From positions 602,159 to 666,158 of the forward strand of contig MNCI01015530.1 of assembly GCA_015680685.1 (NCBI GenBank): a stretch of DNA of 64,000 bases, written 5' to 3'. This document shows positions 42,742 through 55,499 of the stretch, piece by piece (the first letter of the stretch is position 1; every line of letters begins with the position of its first letter). Source of the DNA: Gnetum montanum (Eukaryota > Streptophyta > Gnetopsida > Gnetales > Gnetaceae). A program made the position numbers and the translations under genes. The notes beneath the pieces were generated by a model, which searched no databases, had not been told where the DNA came from, and worked only from the letters and a program-made list of their open reading frames with translations.

Positions 42742-43600
42742 TGATGAGTGGTGAGGTACCCCTACACCCAACCATATGAATCACTAAGGTGTTCACATGT
42801 GATCTGGTGAAATTCTATGGTCCTATAGTTCTCTAGTATACTAATTCCCCATGAAGTGAAATGGGTGTTGAAAACATTCATTGTCTTCCCAACTACACTT
42901 GTGAAGCTCAAGAATATGATTTTTAAGTGTAATTGAGGTACATGATTTTTATCATTTTATGTTTTATAAATTTAATCACCTACAACAAGAATGGAAGGTA
43001 GAGGGATTTAATATCTAATTATTCTACTATCTAACTAGCCTAACAAAAGTACCTATCCCACTTTCCTAGACATATCTTGAACACATATAGCCCCATTGGG
43101 TTACCAAACATTAAGTGTTTCTAGGATACCAAGTACTATATGTATGCTAGAAGTAGTTGTGCTTGTGTTTGTTAACAACTAAGAATTAATTACTTAATTA
43201 AAGTGCTTTAAAGTAAAGTGCATAAATACTAAATGCATTAAAGAAAACATTAATCTATTCTCAATGCTACAAGGATTATCGAAAGGGTTTGTTTTTATTT
43301 GCATCATATTGCTGTGCTCATGTACATCAATGCTTGAACAAAGATTCGTACACACTCAGACTCTTGTTGTGGGCACTTAGAAAATATTCTAACTTTGGAG
43401 AAAACAAACTACAAGAGCTTTACTATGCTATGACAAAAACTATGAAAGACTATATGAAAATTATGAGCCCAAGCATGATATTTATAGGCTAGCATATACC
43501 CCGTGATATCGGATATTCGACATCATGTCTTGGGCTTCGACATCGGGTATCCGATTCAAGGCTTATCTGATATCGAAGCCAGTCAAAACATGATTCATCA
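42742..43600 (-). repeat. 5' LTR of element C (859 bp)
   Basis: It runs from TGATGAATCATG (43600) to CACTCATCA (42742) on the minus strand. TATAAATA (minus) is at 43479-43486. The U3 near 43500-43585 contains GATATCGG, TTCGACATC and GATATCGAAG words. The direct partner is 25927-26775. Confidence 0.85.
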
Positions 43601-44846
43601 ATAGTTACTCAACACAATGGAGTAGATGTTATGAAATGTTTGCTTTGTGTAAAATATTATATAAAAGGAAAACATGGTGTAGGAATTGGTTATAAGATAA
43701 TGCTCCATAATGCTATTATTCGTTATAGACATTTAAAAGTGCATTATAGAGTAGTAAAAATATGGAAAGATCAACATGATAAAGTAGTGAAACCAATTAG
43801 TGAACATATTGTAGATTATGTAGATGCTAATAAAGAAAGAATAATCACTACAATGAAGGCGACATACTTCAGATGTCAAGAAAATTTATCTCTATTGAAG
43901 TATGAATATCTTTATGAATTTTTAATGCATACAAAAAGTTTTAACATGCCTAGTAGTCGAGATTGTTCTTCTTACACAAATAGAAAATTTGCAAATGATT
44001 TTCTTTTAGCTATTTAAAAATATTTAGAAGAAATTTAGATAGCAGAAATACAAAGAAGTCCTTATTTTTCTTTGATGTATGATGAAAGCATAGATAGAGG
44101 ACTAGAGCAGCATTTGATTATTTACATCACATATTTAACAAAAATTGATAAAGGATTTCCAAAATTAGAGCTTTTGTGCATAGTAAAATTATTGGATGGG
44201 AAATGAGAAAGAATATATAATGTTGTACTAGAAGTTCTAATAGAATGTTCGCTTCCATTGAAAAAACTTATAGTAGTTTCTACTGATGGAGCAACTACCA
44301 TGATTGGTAGAAAAAATGGTTTTGTATCACATTTTAAAAAATATTATGTAAAACTCATTTCTATTCACTACATTGTACATAGAGAATCATTAGTAGTAGT
44401 AGATGCATAAAAAAATTCCAAAACTTCTATATGTTGAAAAAATGGCAAATGAAATATATGTATGGGTCCAAAATTCATCCAAAAGAACCAATGAGTTAAA
44501 TGATTTACTAAAAGTAATGTAGCTTAACATACTTGATATTTTAGAAATTTATTCTATTAGATGGTTATCTAGAGGAGAGGTCATTGTAAGACTTGTTAAG
44601 GTTATGCTAGCACTACTATCATTGTGGAAGCGTAAAAAGAAAACATCTCATTTGTATAGGCCTATATGAATATATTCACTTCAATTTTATGTGCATATGT
44701 TAGTTGATGTTTTGACTAAATTGAACAAGTTAAAAAAGGATTTTTAGCAAGAGTGTCTTGATTTGACTGCTATTCATGAGTACTAGGAAATAACAATTGG
44801 TGCATTAAAAAATGCTTCTCACACATGGAAACATTTGCAAAATATA
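43601..44846 (+). pseudogene. hAT-type transposase, main part (TTF zinc finger and catalytic region)
   Basis: From 43606 the frame continues the 25618-25926 piece. MKCLLCVKYY (43631) begins a TTF-type CxxC zinc finger. YFSLMYDESIDRGLEQHL (about 44062) holds the first catalytic-type Asp. STDGATTMIGRKNGFVSHFK (about 44280) holds the second. IHYIVHRESL (about 44365) replaces the usual HCxxHR. After a frameshift, SIRWLSRGEVIVRLV (about 44552) follows. This matches ZMYM/ZNF862-like hAT proteins. It is cut on the right by G2. TAA and TAG stops and at least one frameshift show it is dead. Confidence 0.8.
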
Positions 44847-46031
44847 CTATTGGTAACTATTTGGGACTGTTAACATTTGCCTTCGATCTCACAACTGGGG
44901 TCATGTAAAATTAAGGTGTTTCTTCAAACAAGGTTTAGGTGCTTGTTGGTCTTTTAGTAACACTAAGGCCCAAATACCCCCAAATAAACTCAATGGTTAT
45001 AGAGCAAACTAAACATAGATATGTGTTATTGTTGTGAATGTTGAAATGGTGGGGTTTGTGTATGAAATTGTAATTGGCTATAATAAAAATTTAGCTAAAC
45101 TTGTTGAATATTGTGAATCATTAAAGATTCCCATTTTTTCAAATTGCTTAGTCTATATAGTCCCTATAGTACGCTACTTGAAACTAATAAAATTTCACAA
45201 AAATGCTTGAGCATAATTCTGCCAATCTACTCCTAATTTTCCCCAAAGAGAGTTTCACAAGAAAACTAGAAAGAGAGCAAGATTCAAAGGATTTAGAAAG
45301 AGAAAAAAAATAAAGAAGATTTGTGTGAATCTCAAACATTTAGGTAAGATAAATTGAACATGATGAAACTCTTCACAATGCAGCTATTCCAATGCAATCT
45401 AAGTATTACAAATTTTTCAAATCCCCTAAGCCCAACAAGAAAATTCATAAAAGACACTCTTATTAAACTACCAAAATTCTTTGTAAACATCAATGTACAA
45501 GCTTTTATTTGGCGAGTTAATAGTTGTCAAGAATTGCAAACAATAGAGCTATCCAAAAAAACTTGACAATTTTAAGATTGAAATTTCAAGGTAATAAACT
45601 TTTAAAATAAAGCTATTTTAAGCAAGGAAATGTATCAAAGATCTTTCTAGATCCTCTAGACTCAAATGGGCAATTTTATAAAAACATTACTATTAAATTG
45701 CTCAAGATGCTTTTCAAACATAACATAAGCTCTTATATGACAACCAAATAGAAGTCTAGGATTGTGTGAAAATAGAGCTATAAGAGTAATTTAGAAAATT
45801 CCAAAATTAAATGCCAAGCACAATACTATCTAAACCATTAGCTAAGCAACTAAGACAAAATGAAAAGAAAAGAACTCACAAGATTAAAACAAAGCATCTG
45901 AATTGATGCCTTTAGCAAGCCATGCTTTAAAATCTTCAATATATTTCTTCTAGATCTTCTTGCAATTCCTCCTTCTCTTTTTCTTCTACCCATGAAACTT
46001 TTTTTTATAGTAGCTTTTGGGTAGTTACAAT

Positions 46032-48322
46032 TGAAACACCATCAATTTTGGGCCATCATGATTCTCTGGGTGTAATGCCATGATGGACCACACAAATGGT
46101 TTGACAACAGGAAGTCCTAATGCCTACAAGGTTATGTTTGAGTGTGCCTGTTATGCACTTCACCACAGTCAACGTAGTGCCTAGTTGTAGAACCAGTTCG
46201 CACAAATGGAGCATTGAAGGTAGACTGCATAGTTCAACAAATTTTCTATCTCCCGGGCTAACAAGCTTGCTACACTCTCTAGCTTGCCCAACTTGACACA
46301 TGATTTGGTTGACGGTCTACCTAGGGACCATGCTAGGAGTTGTCAAAGGTTTTTAGGATGGACTAAATAGTTCAACAACTTTTCTAACAGTAGAGGCCTG
46401 TTATGCTATGCTACAATGCACAGCGTAGTAGGCCTTGTGGTGATTGTTCAAACACAAAAGATGCATTTGGTAGGTGTCCAGTCCTCAAAGGAGTCTATAC
46501 CACTTCAATCCTTGAAGTGTGATTAGCATAACATTGAAAAAACATGGAAAATGTCGTAAAATTTGTCTCATTTTGGATGCTACGCTGTGCTATGCTACAC
46601 AGCATAGCAGGACATGACAATCTTTTCCCAAACTTCCTTAACATAGGAAAAAAAATTGCCCATACTTTGACCATCAAAAATTCTTGTTCTACTACCACCC
46701 CAGGACATGACCAACATCCCATTACGAAATGTTTGGAAAGTGAGCTAAAATTTGGGCTAAACTAGGTGCTACGCTACATAGTGTACCATAGCGTAGCAAG
46801 GTCAAAATGCACGCAGGTCCTCCATCAAGTTGTTCTGGCAAGAGAATTGCACTTGTTCATGCTCCAACCTCCAAGACTACCTGTCCCACTTCAACCTCAG
46901 GTCCTAATCAAAGTCTCTTGACAAAGCATGGCAAATTAGGCAAGAATTCATGTCACACTAGCTGCTATGCTATGCTATGCTACACAGCATAACACATTGT
47001 AGTGGGAACATTGAGGCTAAAAATGTCACAGGGATGAAACCAGGGAGTCTTGGGATTCTTCAACATGAAAAGTGTAATGGCTATTTGCTAAGATGGCTTG
47101 CCTAGCCAGGCCTTAGAGGGGTATTTTCAATTTTTGGGAAAAATTTCTCTCAAAAATGGTTGTGCTACACTATGCAGCGTAACACAACATAGTGTGTAAG
47201 TGTTCACGCTGTGCTACTATGCTAGCTAGCGTAGATAGCGTAACACTCGCAAAGAAGCATCAAGACATCTCCAGTAGCTTCAGAACTCATTGGCAATGGT
47301 CATTTCTACTCTAGCATCTCCTCAACAGACAAGATTAGCAGTTTTCTTTATTTTGCACCCCCCTGTTGATTCCTAAAGTTGTCCCTATGCTTGACCCTAC
47401 TCACAAGAGCAGGGAAGATGTAGTCTTGGAGCATAGGCTCCACTTTGCATTTGTTGTCAGAATTTTTTATAAAAAACATAGCAATTTCATTGGTATGATC
47501 ACGACTCAATAGATCTCACTTCCAGCAATGTAGCACATCATCGTAACACTGTAGCGTAGCATTGCATGACAGTATAGCACAGTCATGTTTGCTGCTTGTG
47601 GTACCCAGGACACATGGCATCCAAACCATGTCTTCCTCTCACTCTTGGCTCTATAAATACCCCATCAGACAACATTAAAGGAGTTGGATTTTTGATTTGG
47701 CTTTCTTGTGATTGACTTCTAGAGATTGGCATTTTGATAATTGGCTTTCTGGCGATTGGCTTTGGCAAGGAGGTTGGCAAGCAGAAGGTTGGTGAACATT
47801 AAACCCCAGTAGTAGCACTTCTTAGATCTCTCTTAGTCCAATAAGCACCAACTCATCAGTTCTTATTAGTAGGCCATTGGTAGCAATCCAGGAGCTGTGA
47901 CCATATCGTTCAATTCTTAGCAATGCCTATCCAACACTGCGCATCAGTTAGACACCTTCTTTAGCCAAACAAAGATCAAGTCCCCAAATTTTGGGGTGGT
48001 GCATTCTCTCACTTAAGCTCATTTCATTTCATTATAACATATATTTCACATCATTGTGTATCGGTTCATGTTTACTACTTTGCTATGCTTTTACTGCTCT
48101 GTGTGCTACGATTTTCTTCATTTTGATCCCCAAACGTAACATTTTAAAACCATTGTTCACAAAAGGTTATTGTACACTATGTAAGTCTGTGTTTGATCAA
48201 CTAGACTGTTTAGGGCACCCCGTTTCCATTTTCTCTAGCATGGCCCTCGCACTGATCCGGGGTTAGGCTATTTGCCCGATAACCTCTCGGTGTTCCAGCC
48301 ATTGACGTTTTCGGACGTAAGA
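46032..48322 (+). repeat. K: solo LTR of Tat/Ogre-like type (about 2.3 kb), palindrome-rich
   Basis: It starts TGAAACACCATC, like LTR B, and ends in a CATTGACGTTTTCGGACG stretch matching LTRs A and B. The flanks ACAAT (46027-46031) and ATAAT (48323-48327) form a TSD with one mismatch. G2 continues on both sides, so this is a solo LTR. It has many GCTAYGCTGTGTAGCRTAGC palindromes between 46390 and 47580, for example near 46579-46607 and 46961-46990. TATAAATACCCC is at 47652. Confidence 0.75.
47652..47663 (+). promoter_or_regulatory. TATA box of LTR K
   Basis: TATAAATACCCC, identical to LTR B. It lies about 670 bp before the LTR end. Confidence 0.55.
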
Positions 48323-48658
48323 ATAATCATCATGAAAGATGAAGGTAATTTACAAATATTTAGGGAATTTAATCATAACCACCATGAGAAGTTGTAACTT
48401 CTATAGGAAGTTATGAGAAATTCAAGCCATAATTGACAAATGTCATGTCAAATGCAAATATCAAGGAGACTTAGTTATGCTTTCATAAGAAGTTACAACC
48501 TTCATGGGAAGTTTCAACTTTTTTAAAAATAATAAAGTTAAATGTCCATAAATCCCCCTTTTTAAACTGTAATCCTCCTTTATCTTCCCTTTTTTTTAAA
48601 CAATAATCTTCCCTCTATCCTCTACACATACATGTATATTATTATTCAAACTTATATT

Positions 48659-48957
48659 TGTTGGTGACCATTTGGAACCACCAATGTTGGGCTTTGAGTT
48701 TCATGATCAGGGTCACAAGAAATGAATATGTTCCTTCAAACAGGGTGTAGGTGCTTGCTAGTCTTATGATAACACCAAGGCCCAAATACCTCTAAATAAA
48801 CTTAGTGGTTATAGAGTGAACTACACATATATGTGTGTTGCTATTGTAAATGTTGAAATGATGGGGTTTATGTATGAAACTGTAACTGGCTATAATAAAA
48901 ATTCAGCTAACCTTGTTGAATACTATGAGTCATTAAAGATTCCTATTTTGTCAAATT
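48659..48957. mobile_element. G3: truncated third G-family copy
   Basis: TGTTGGTGACCATTTGGAAC at the start, then text parallel to 6033-6300 and 44848-45150 (for example ACCAAGGCCCAAATACC near 48772). It ends abruptly at element F's gag. It shares no visible TSD. Confidence 0.6.
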
Positions 48958-51254
48958 TGGTAGCTTTGTGTTGCTATAGTTGGGTTAAAAGTTCACCCTA
49001 CATGAATGGAGTAGGTAGTAACTACATTGAGGGTGGAGGAATAGGTGTAGGAATAGGAGAAGGATAAGGATGGAATATCATATTCCTCCTGGAATGTGGA
49101 GAATGAGTTCTATAGTATTTGAGAGGATAGTAGTGGTGTCGGAAAGGAGAAACATGACTAGAAGAGTAACGTGAAGACAAGGGTTATTGAATGTAATACC
49201 CATATTGATCTAGTTGTTTGTAAGGGTACTACTACCTTAGTGATGGTAGCACCCATGACTGTGGTTGCTACCATTATTTATATTGCTCGTACGGTTGTGG
49301 TGGAGTTCCACTTGGATAATATTGTTGTTGTTGATGTAACTACCTTGGATTATCTTGAGGATAAGGTAATTTTCTGGGTGTTTGTCTTTTTGCTAGTCAT
49401 CGATTTAGAGCATACACCCTAGACTCCTGTAAGTATGCAATGATGGGGCAACATCCCTTAGAATGTTCATATTGACAAATGTCACATCCACCATCATCAA
49501 TTAGTTTAGTATATGAAATTTCCTCTATGGTAGGAATCTTTCTCTTATCCCTTTGATTGACATGTTCACCTTCCTTTCACCTTTTATGGTCATGATCACT
49601 ACCTTGTTCTTTGTAGTCTTCAGTAATTTTTAGGACAACTTAAAATATGCTATCCATAGAGTCCCATAACTGATCTACCTTAGTTGAAATTTTAGATGTA
49701 AATTTTTGAATTAGCAAGGTTTTCCAGTTCACCACCTCATCAAGTGATGATTCCTCCTCACTGTCATAGAATTGGACCTTTCTCTTGCAAATGGAAGGAT
49801 CTCGGTTGTATTTTTTTGCACTTTCACATTTCCTCAACTCCTCTTCTTCCTTTGGTATATGCTTAATTATCCTTTGAATCTGATGGGCTCTTTGTTCTAA
49901 CAATCACCCTTGGATATAGACTCCACGAGTCTTTCACATTTTTGATCGGAGCCCATCTATGATGTGATGAAGTTGTTCTTTCTGAGAGTAATCATGTCTA
50001 GGACATTGGTGTAATAAGGAATAATATCTACCCATGATGGCATCCAAGGACTCATGTATTCCTTGCTTTCAACCTTGGATTTTCCTTCTCAAATTAGAAA
50101 CTTGGAAGTACATTTGATACTGATCATTAAATAGTTCGAGTATTGTACTTCATTTATGGATTAATTCTAGCTCTAAGGACTAGCATGAACTTTCTTCTTC
50201 TTTGATAAGTGTCCTAGGAAATAACTTAAGCTTTTATCAATCATTCTCCACATTTTGCAAGGCACATGCATTGTGAAAGAACTAAAGATGATTATGCAAA
50301 TCTGAGTTATATCCCCCTTTGAATTTGAGGATATTGTTCATGTCTAGCCTCTTGATCTAACTATCCTTTATGTGCCTTGTAGGAATTCTTATTGCATTTG
50401 TAATGTTTAGCATGATTTGGATGACAAGTAAAGATTCATCGTAGCTATGATCCTGGTGCCTATGATGCCCTTTGTGACCCCTTCATTCATGGTGATGGGC
50501 CTCTCTTGGATGCCCATGCTATGGATCTTGACTTGCTCAATAGTCCCTATGATCATCTCAGTCCCATTAGTTACCTGTATCACAATTGCATTCCTTGTGG
50601 TTGCATTCAAAGTTAGAAGAAAAAGAATATGATGATGAAGGTAAAGATGAAGGAGAGCTAGCACCATCACGGTGCTTGCCATATCCTCTTTGATGGTTGT
50701 GGCCATGATCATGATCATGCTACTTGCTCACATACCTACCATGACTCTCCTCCTAGGATTCCTCTTTGTCATGGGATCCATTCTTACTAGAATCAAGATT
50801 GTTTATTGTGGACTGTAGGTTCTAGTTTTGACCTCCTTCATCAAAGTCAAAGAGAGAAATCTCTTTGTATGGAAAATCCCCAGAGAAAGGTTATCCACCA
50901 TGTTTTTGGTACATCAAGAATGGGAAATCATTGGACCACTTCCCCTTCATAGACATTGTGCATTAGTGGGATGATAATCCCTAGCATTACTATCTTGCAT
51001 AACATATTTAACATGAAGTCCTTAGATGTCCAACCACATAAGAGTTGGAGCATCATAGGAATGGATCAATTAGATAGCAACACAATGTTACCCTCCATGT
51101 CTCTTTAACACAATTCTTCATCCTGGTGTAGGATGAAGGTGAAATTGGGTACATACTCATCAGGATGAGCATATATCACTTTGTATTATTAGGGCACCTA
51201 CTAATTTATTCTATCAAACTTGGATGAAGAGTCACTCTTGTGAAAAGAATACAT
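48958..51254 (-). pseudogene. gag of element F (3' end missing)
   Basis: It starts near 51254 on the minus strand (ATG as in C and D). The gag core is near 50330-50150. An open block at 49903-49640 contains RKVQFYDSEEESSLDEVVNW and VDQLWDSMDSIF, matching C's QVDQLWDYMDSIFQ. Low-complexity Tyr/Gln/Gly-rich text near 49400-48960 corresponds to C at about 40650-40260. Stops and shifts occur throughout. The ORFs at 50407-50718 and 50447-50632 are off-frame shadows. Confidence 0.65.
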
Positions 51255-51395
51255 CTTGTATTAGAAGACAAGAAATGTAGTGTGCTTTCTTATAATTTTT
51301 GTAGTTATTTTGATGTATGATATGACTTTAGAGTTCATTCCAATGATAAATAAATTTTTACTAAATTCTAGATAGCACACATAACAAACTAAAGG

Positions 51396-51413
51396 TCCCC
51401 AACAACGGCGGCA
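51396..51413 (-). other. Primer-binding site of element F (tRNA-Asp type)
   Basis: The minus-strand sequence TGCCGCCGTTGTTGGGGA matches TGGCGCCGTTGCCGGGGA at 15 of 18 sites. It is the best preserved PBS in the window. Confidence 0.7.
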
Positions 51414-51414
51414 A

Positions 51415-52259
51415 TGATGAGTAGTGAATGCCCCTACACTCAACCAAAAAAATCACAAACATTCACATGTGATCCAGTCAAATTTTTTAGATCTTAAGTC
51501 ATTAAGTACATTGGTTCTAGGAAGTGAAATCCAATCATTAAAATCGTTGTCTTCCCAGTTATGCTTGTGAAATACAAAGGTATTGTTAAGTGCAACTGAG
51601 GCATTTGATTTTTTTCATTTTTTATGTTTATGTTCTTGGTGCTTAAAATAAAGGAATGAAGTAATTTAATGGATAATTTAAACTAATTAACTCATTAATC
51701 TCTAACTAATCCTAACATAAGTATGTGGTCCCACTTTTCGTACACATCTTGAACATGTATAACATTGCTGGGTTACCAAATGTTAAGTGTTGTTGGGATT
51801 ACTAAGCATCATGTGCATGCTTGAAGTAGTTGTACTTATGTGCTTAATTTATTGCTATGTTAGCTAACTTAGCTTAATTACTTGGAAGCATCAAATAAAA
51901 TTGCATAAAGCATTAAATGCATAAATAAAATATTTAATCTAGTAAAGGTGCTGCAAGGTTTATTAGAAATCTCATCTTTATTGCCACACACATTGTTGTG
52001 CTTAGGTACAATAGTGCTTAAATAAAGATTCATACACTTAATGACTCCTGTTGTGTGCACTTTGGAAAATATTCTAACTTTAGAGAAAAGAAACTACGAG
52101 AGCTCTACTATGCTATGACAAAACTTATGTCCAAACCATGTGCCCAAGTGTTATATTTATAGGCTGGCATACATCCTATAATATTAGATATTTGATATCA
52201 CTTCTTGGATCATGATATTAGCTATTCAATATCAGAGCTAACAAAAATACACTTCATTA
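51415..52259 (-). repeat. 5' LTR of element F (845 bp)
   Basis: On the minus strand it starts TAATGAAGTGTATTTTTG, a decayed TGATGAATCATGTTTTG, and ends CTACTCATCA. TATAAATA (minus) is at 52154-52161. GATATC-like words lie in the U3 near 52180-52245. Confidence 0.75.
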
Positions 52260-53577
52260 GGAGACTCATAAAATAAATTAGCATGATCATGAAATTGTTC
52301 TAAGATAGGATTGACTTGATCATCATGAACACATTCCAACAAAACCCCTCTAAAGTCCTTTCTATATATAAAACTCCATCATTAACCATAAATTTATTTT
52401 CCTTTTTTAATAAATCTCTTTTCTACCTTGTAGTTAAATTATTCAAAACTGTTCTTGTGCTTAGAATCTCTAGAATTTCATCATACCAATTTTCTTGATG
52501 AGTTCTTAGTGCACATATCTCATTTTCTTTGGCCATTAACTTGTTTAATCTCATTCCTTTAAAAGTTTTTGCATATTTCCAATGAAAATCTAAAACCTTA
52601 AAGCTTTATAAGTCACTTCCCTCTTTTTAATTTGATTTCATTTTGAGCCAAGAATTATTGGATCATAGGCTCTATTAGCATAATATGAACCAATGAGCTT
52701 TCCAAATAATATTTGAATGTCGATGTGCTTGAATAACTAAGAATGTATATTTTTCTAAATTTGAATAATTTAATTTAGAACCTTTCAACTAATACCCAAA
52801 AAATATATTTGGTTCATCTTGACCTTGTCTTTTTGAGTTAAAATGATAGCAATTAAATCCTTTGAGGAAAAAGCATATAACCAAAAATCTTCCTCCAATT
52901 TTGGTTTTACCAAGTATGAGGCATCTTGAGTAGCCCTTTTAATCTTTGATATGGCTTTCCTTGATTCTGGTGTTTTCCTTACTTGGATATCTTTCTTGAG
53001 CATATGTATCAAAGTTTTAGTAATTTTGGTAAATCCTAGGATAAACATCTTGATGAAATTTATCTTTCCAAAGAAAGATCTAAGAGACTTTTTATTTTTT
53101 GAATGCTCAATATTTTGTATTGCTTGAATTTGTGTGTCATCTATAGAAATTTCTTCTTGACAGATTACATGACCTAGAAATCTTTTAGACTTAATCCTAA
53201 AGATACAATTTTTAGGATTTAATGAAATACCATACTCATGACATCTATCAAAAACTTGTTGGAGATGATCGATATAATCTTCCTTCCTTTTTGAATAGAT
53301 AGTGATAGCATCTAAATAAACCATAATAAATTCACCTATTAAACCTTTAAAAGCTACTTCTTAATGAAATTTATCTTTCTAAAAAAATATCTAAGAGACT
53401 TTTATTTGTTGAATGCTCAATATTTTATACTACTCAAATTTGTGTATCATCTATAACAATTCCTTCTTGACAGATTACATGACCTAGCAATCTTTCAAAC
53501 TTAACCCTAAAGATACATTTTTTAGGATTTAATGAAATACCATACTCATGAAATCTATCAAAAAGTTTTTGGAGATG
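52260..53577 (-). pseudogene. Element E pol, right part: RT C-terminus, RNase H, integrase start
   Basis: The open block 53324-52785 starts MVYLDAITIYSKRKED, a YLDD box with the second Asp changed to Ala. It continues with FLGHVICQEE, KINFIKMFI and FWLYAFSSKDLIAIILTQKD, the start of the RNase H domain. Lower, near 52570-52300, come NWYDEILEIL and KKENKFMVNDGVLY, the usual entry to a Ty3/gypsy integrase zinc region. Before the open block, 53335-53577 repeats part of the RT (see the tandem repeat finding). It is cut on the left by LTR F and on the right by element D. Confidence 0.8.
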
Positions 53578-55430
53578 ACTCTAAGTGCTCAAGTGTACGA
53601 ATTTACAATCTTTACAAAATTGGGTGTTCATGATAAGAGAAGTGAACACCTTGGACAAAATTGACATCCAATGCCTCTTGGCAATTGAAGAGTGAGAAAA
53701 AATCCAACGATTATGAATGGACCTCATCGTGTGGTACTACCACATCATCCTTGGTGAAGATAGTCCCACTTTTAGTCCATGCTTCCAACTACAACCACAA
53801 CAAAATTTCAAATTAATATGCAATATGTAACACATATTTGATGAGTACCTTGTCTTGTCGATGGTTACACTTGGCTAGGTTGTGATTGTGGTAGATTGAT
53901 TCCTTTAGTAGTGTTAGTGGGAAGACTGATACATAGGGTAAAATTGAGAAGACTGACAAGGAAATATTTGAAGAGGGTGTAAAAATTCACAACAATGAAA
54001 AGGAAAGTTCACTGAAAAATGTTGTGAAAATGTGCATAGTTGGATGTCATTGATGAGGTAAACAAAAGGATTTGATTGTAAGAGTGTATAAGGGTAAAGA
54101 ACTTAACTAACGCAACCAAAAGATATGCAAGTGGGGTCCTTCCCAAAGCAAGCATAGGCCTTGCCCTTGCATAACTTCGAATCAAGGAGTCCATGGGCTT
54201 CGTGGATTATTAATGATTATGGAAGGTTAAGTACAGAAACCCAAAAGAAACTACCTAAGAATTTCAACACATTAAAGCACAACATCAAATAAGAACATGA
54301 AACTAGTAGTGAGGTGAGACATGAAAAGCATAGATGGATGAAAGAGAGTGCAATGAAGTTCCTAATCAAGGTCACATGAAGTCCCTTATGAATTTTATGG
54401 TTAAATGACTTGATAAGATCCATCGTTGGTCTAGACCAAAACTAACCATGTTCAATGACTTTGCATCACCATTCTAAGACCAATCCGTTCCCCTGAGACA
54501 CAAGAGTGCTTCCATAGAACAATGACCATTCCTTATTAGAGAAGGAAAGAGAAGTAGGAAGTGAGGAAGGACCTTAGTTAGAGAAGACCTTCAGGCATGG
54601 GTAACATGTCTTTCTAGTCTGATAACCAGTGCTTGTAGCCCATTTATTTTGTCTAAGGGGTGTGCTTTGAATTCCCATCATTTTTTTGAAATGGGAACCA
54701 CACCATGCACAGATGTATGCATTTATTTTTTCTAAAGGGTGTGCTTTGAATTTCCATCATTTTTTTATGAGAACCACACCATGCAAAGACTTATTCAACT
54801 TCCTTTTATTGGTTGATACAGAACGGTAAGAAATCTATGAAAACACATATGCACCAAGACAAATAGAAAGGTACAAAGAATACCATATCCCCTTGACGTT
54901 ACACCTTGTTCAAACCTTTGAATCCTTCTTAATTTTAAAAACTACCAAAGTCACAAACTCATTAAATTTATATTAATGAAAAAGGGACTACATATTTCTA
55001 GAACCAAGAAAACCATAAAGTATGTGGATGGATGGATGTTATGGACTCACTACCTATTGCATAAAAAAAACCATGTCCCAATCATCCATAATGAAATTCA
55101 AAGCTAGAATTTAGACACCAACAATCAAATAGCAAAATAATACATACCACCATCAAGTAACACATTACCATTGTGCCTAGCACCTATTAACAAAAAGTTA
55201 GAAAATCACACCAAAATAAAAGAAATTATAAAAGAAAGTGTAAAATATTTAAGAAATAGAAAATGTACTAATGATGGTGTAAAACAAAAATTAGAAAATA
55301 TTAATAACATGAAAACAAGAATATGTAAAATAAAGAATGTGCAAAAAAAGGCTATAAAACAAAAATGTGTCAAACAAAAAGGGTGAAAAACTGAGGAGCC
55401 GCTATATGGTTATCATGGATGGCCATCTCC
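53578..55430 (-). other. 3' spacer of element D
   Basis: It is homologous to 26880-28720 of C and, inverted, to 12590-13900 of H. It has the same absence of ORF3 as C. Predicted ORFs (54009-54423, 55171-55386) are not conserved between copies. The PPT-like CGTGGGGGAGATGG (minus) is at about 55427-55440. Confidence 0.6.
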
Positions 55431-55499
55431 CCCACGATTGAGTTGAAAAGAGGAGATCCACAGTATGGAGTATGATTGTCCATTCGATGAGGCATTTGT

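Larger units (their letters stand above)
25927..43600 (-). mobile_element. Element C: complete but decayed Athila-like Ty3/gypsy element
   Basis: Two LTRs in the same orientation (42742-43600 and 25927-26775) bound an interior that reads on the minus strand: PBS, gag, protease, RT, RNase H, integrase, PPT-like motif, spacer and PPT. The flanks are ATACT (25922-25926) and ATAGT (43601-43605), a 5-bp TSD with one mismatch. It lies inside a hAT-type transposase pseudogene. Element B (28721-36381) is nested in its spacer. Without B it is about 10 kb. It lacks most of ORF3. The two LTRs differ at roughly one base in ten by eye, mostly transitions. Confidence 0.85.
44848..48658. mobile_element. G2: second G-family copy, interrupted by solo LTR K
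   Basis: It starts TATTGGTAACTATTTGGGAC, corresponding to TGTTGGCGACCATTTGGGAC of G1. It aligns with G1's first 1.65 kb once K (46032-48322) is removed. It contains no gene. The ORF at 45354-45566 is chance. Its right end abuts another G start at 48659. It interrupts the hAT pseudogene. Confidence 0.65.
48958..52259 (-). mobile_element. Element F: Athila-like element, truncated within gag
   Basis: The minus-strand order is 5' LTR (51415-52259), PBS and gag, and then the element stops at 48958 where G3 begins. Protease, pol and the 3' LTR are missing. It sits immediately after element E's integrase fragment, so it probably inserted into E. Confidence 0.7.
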
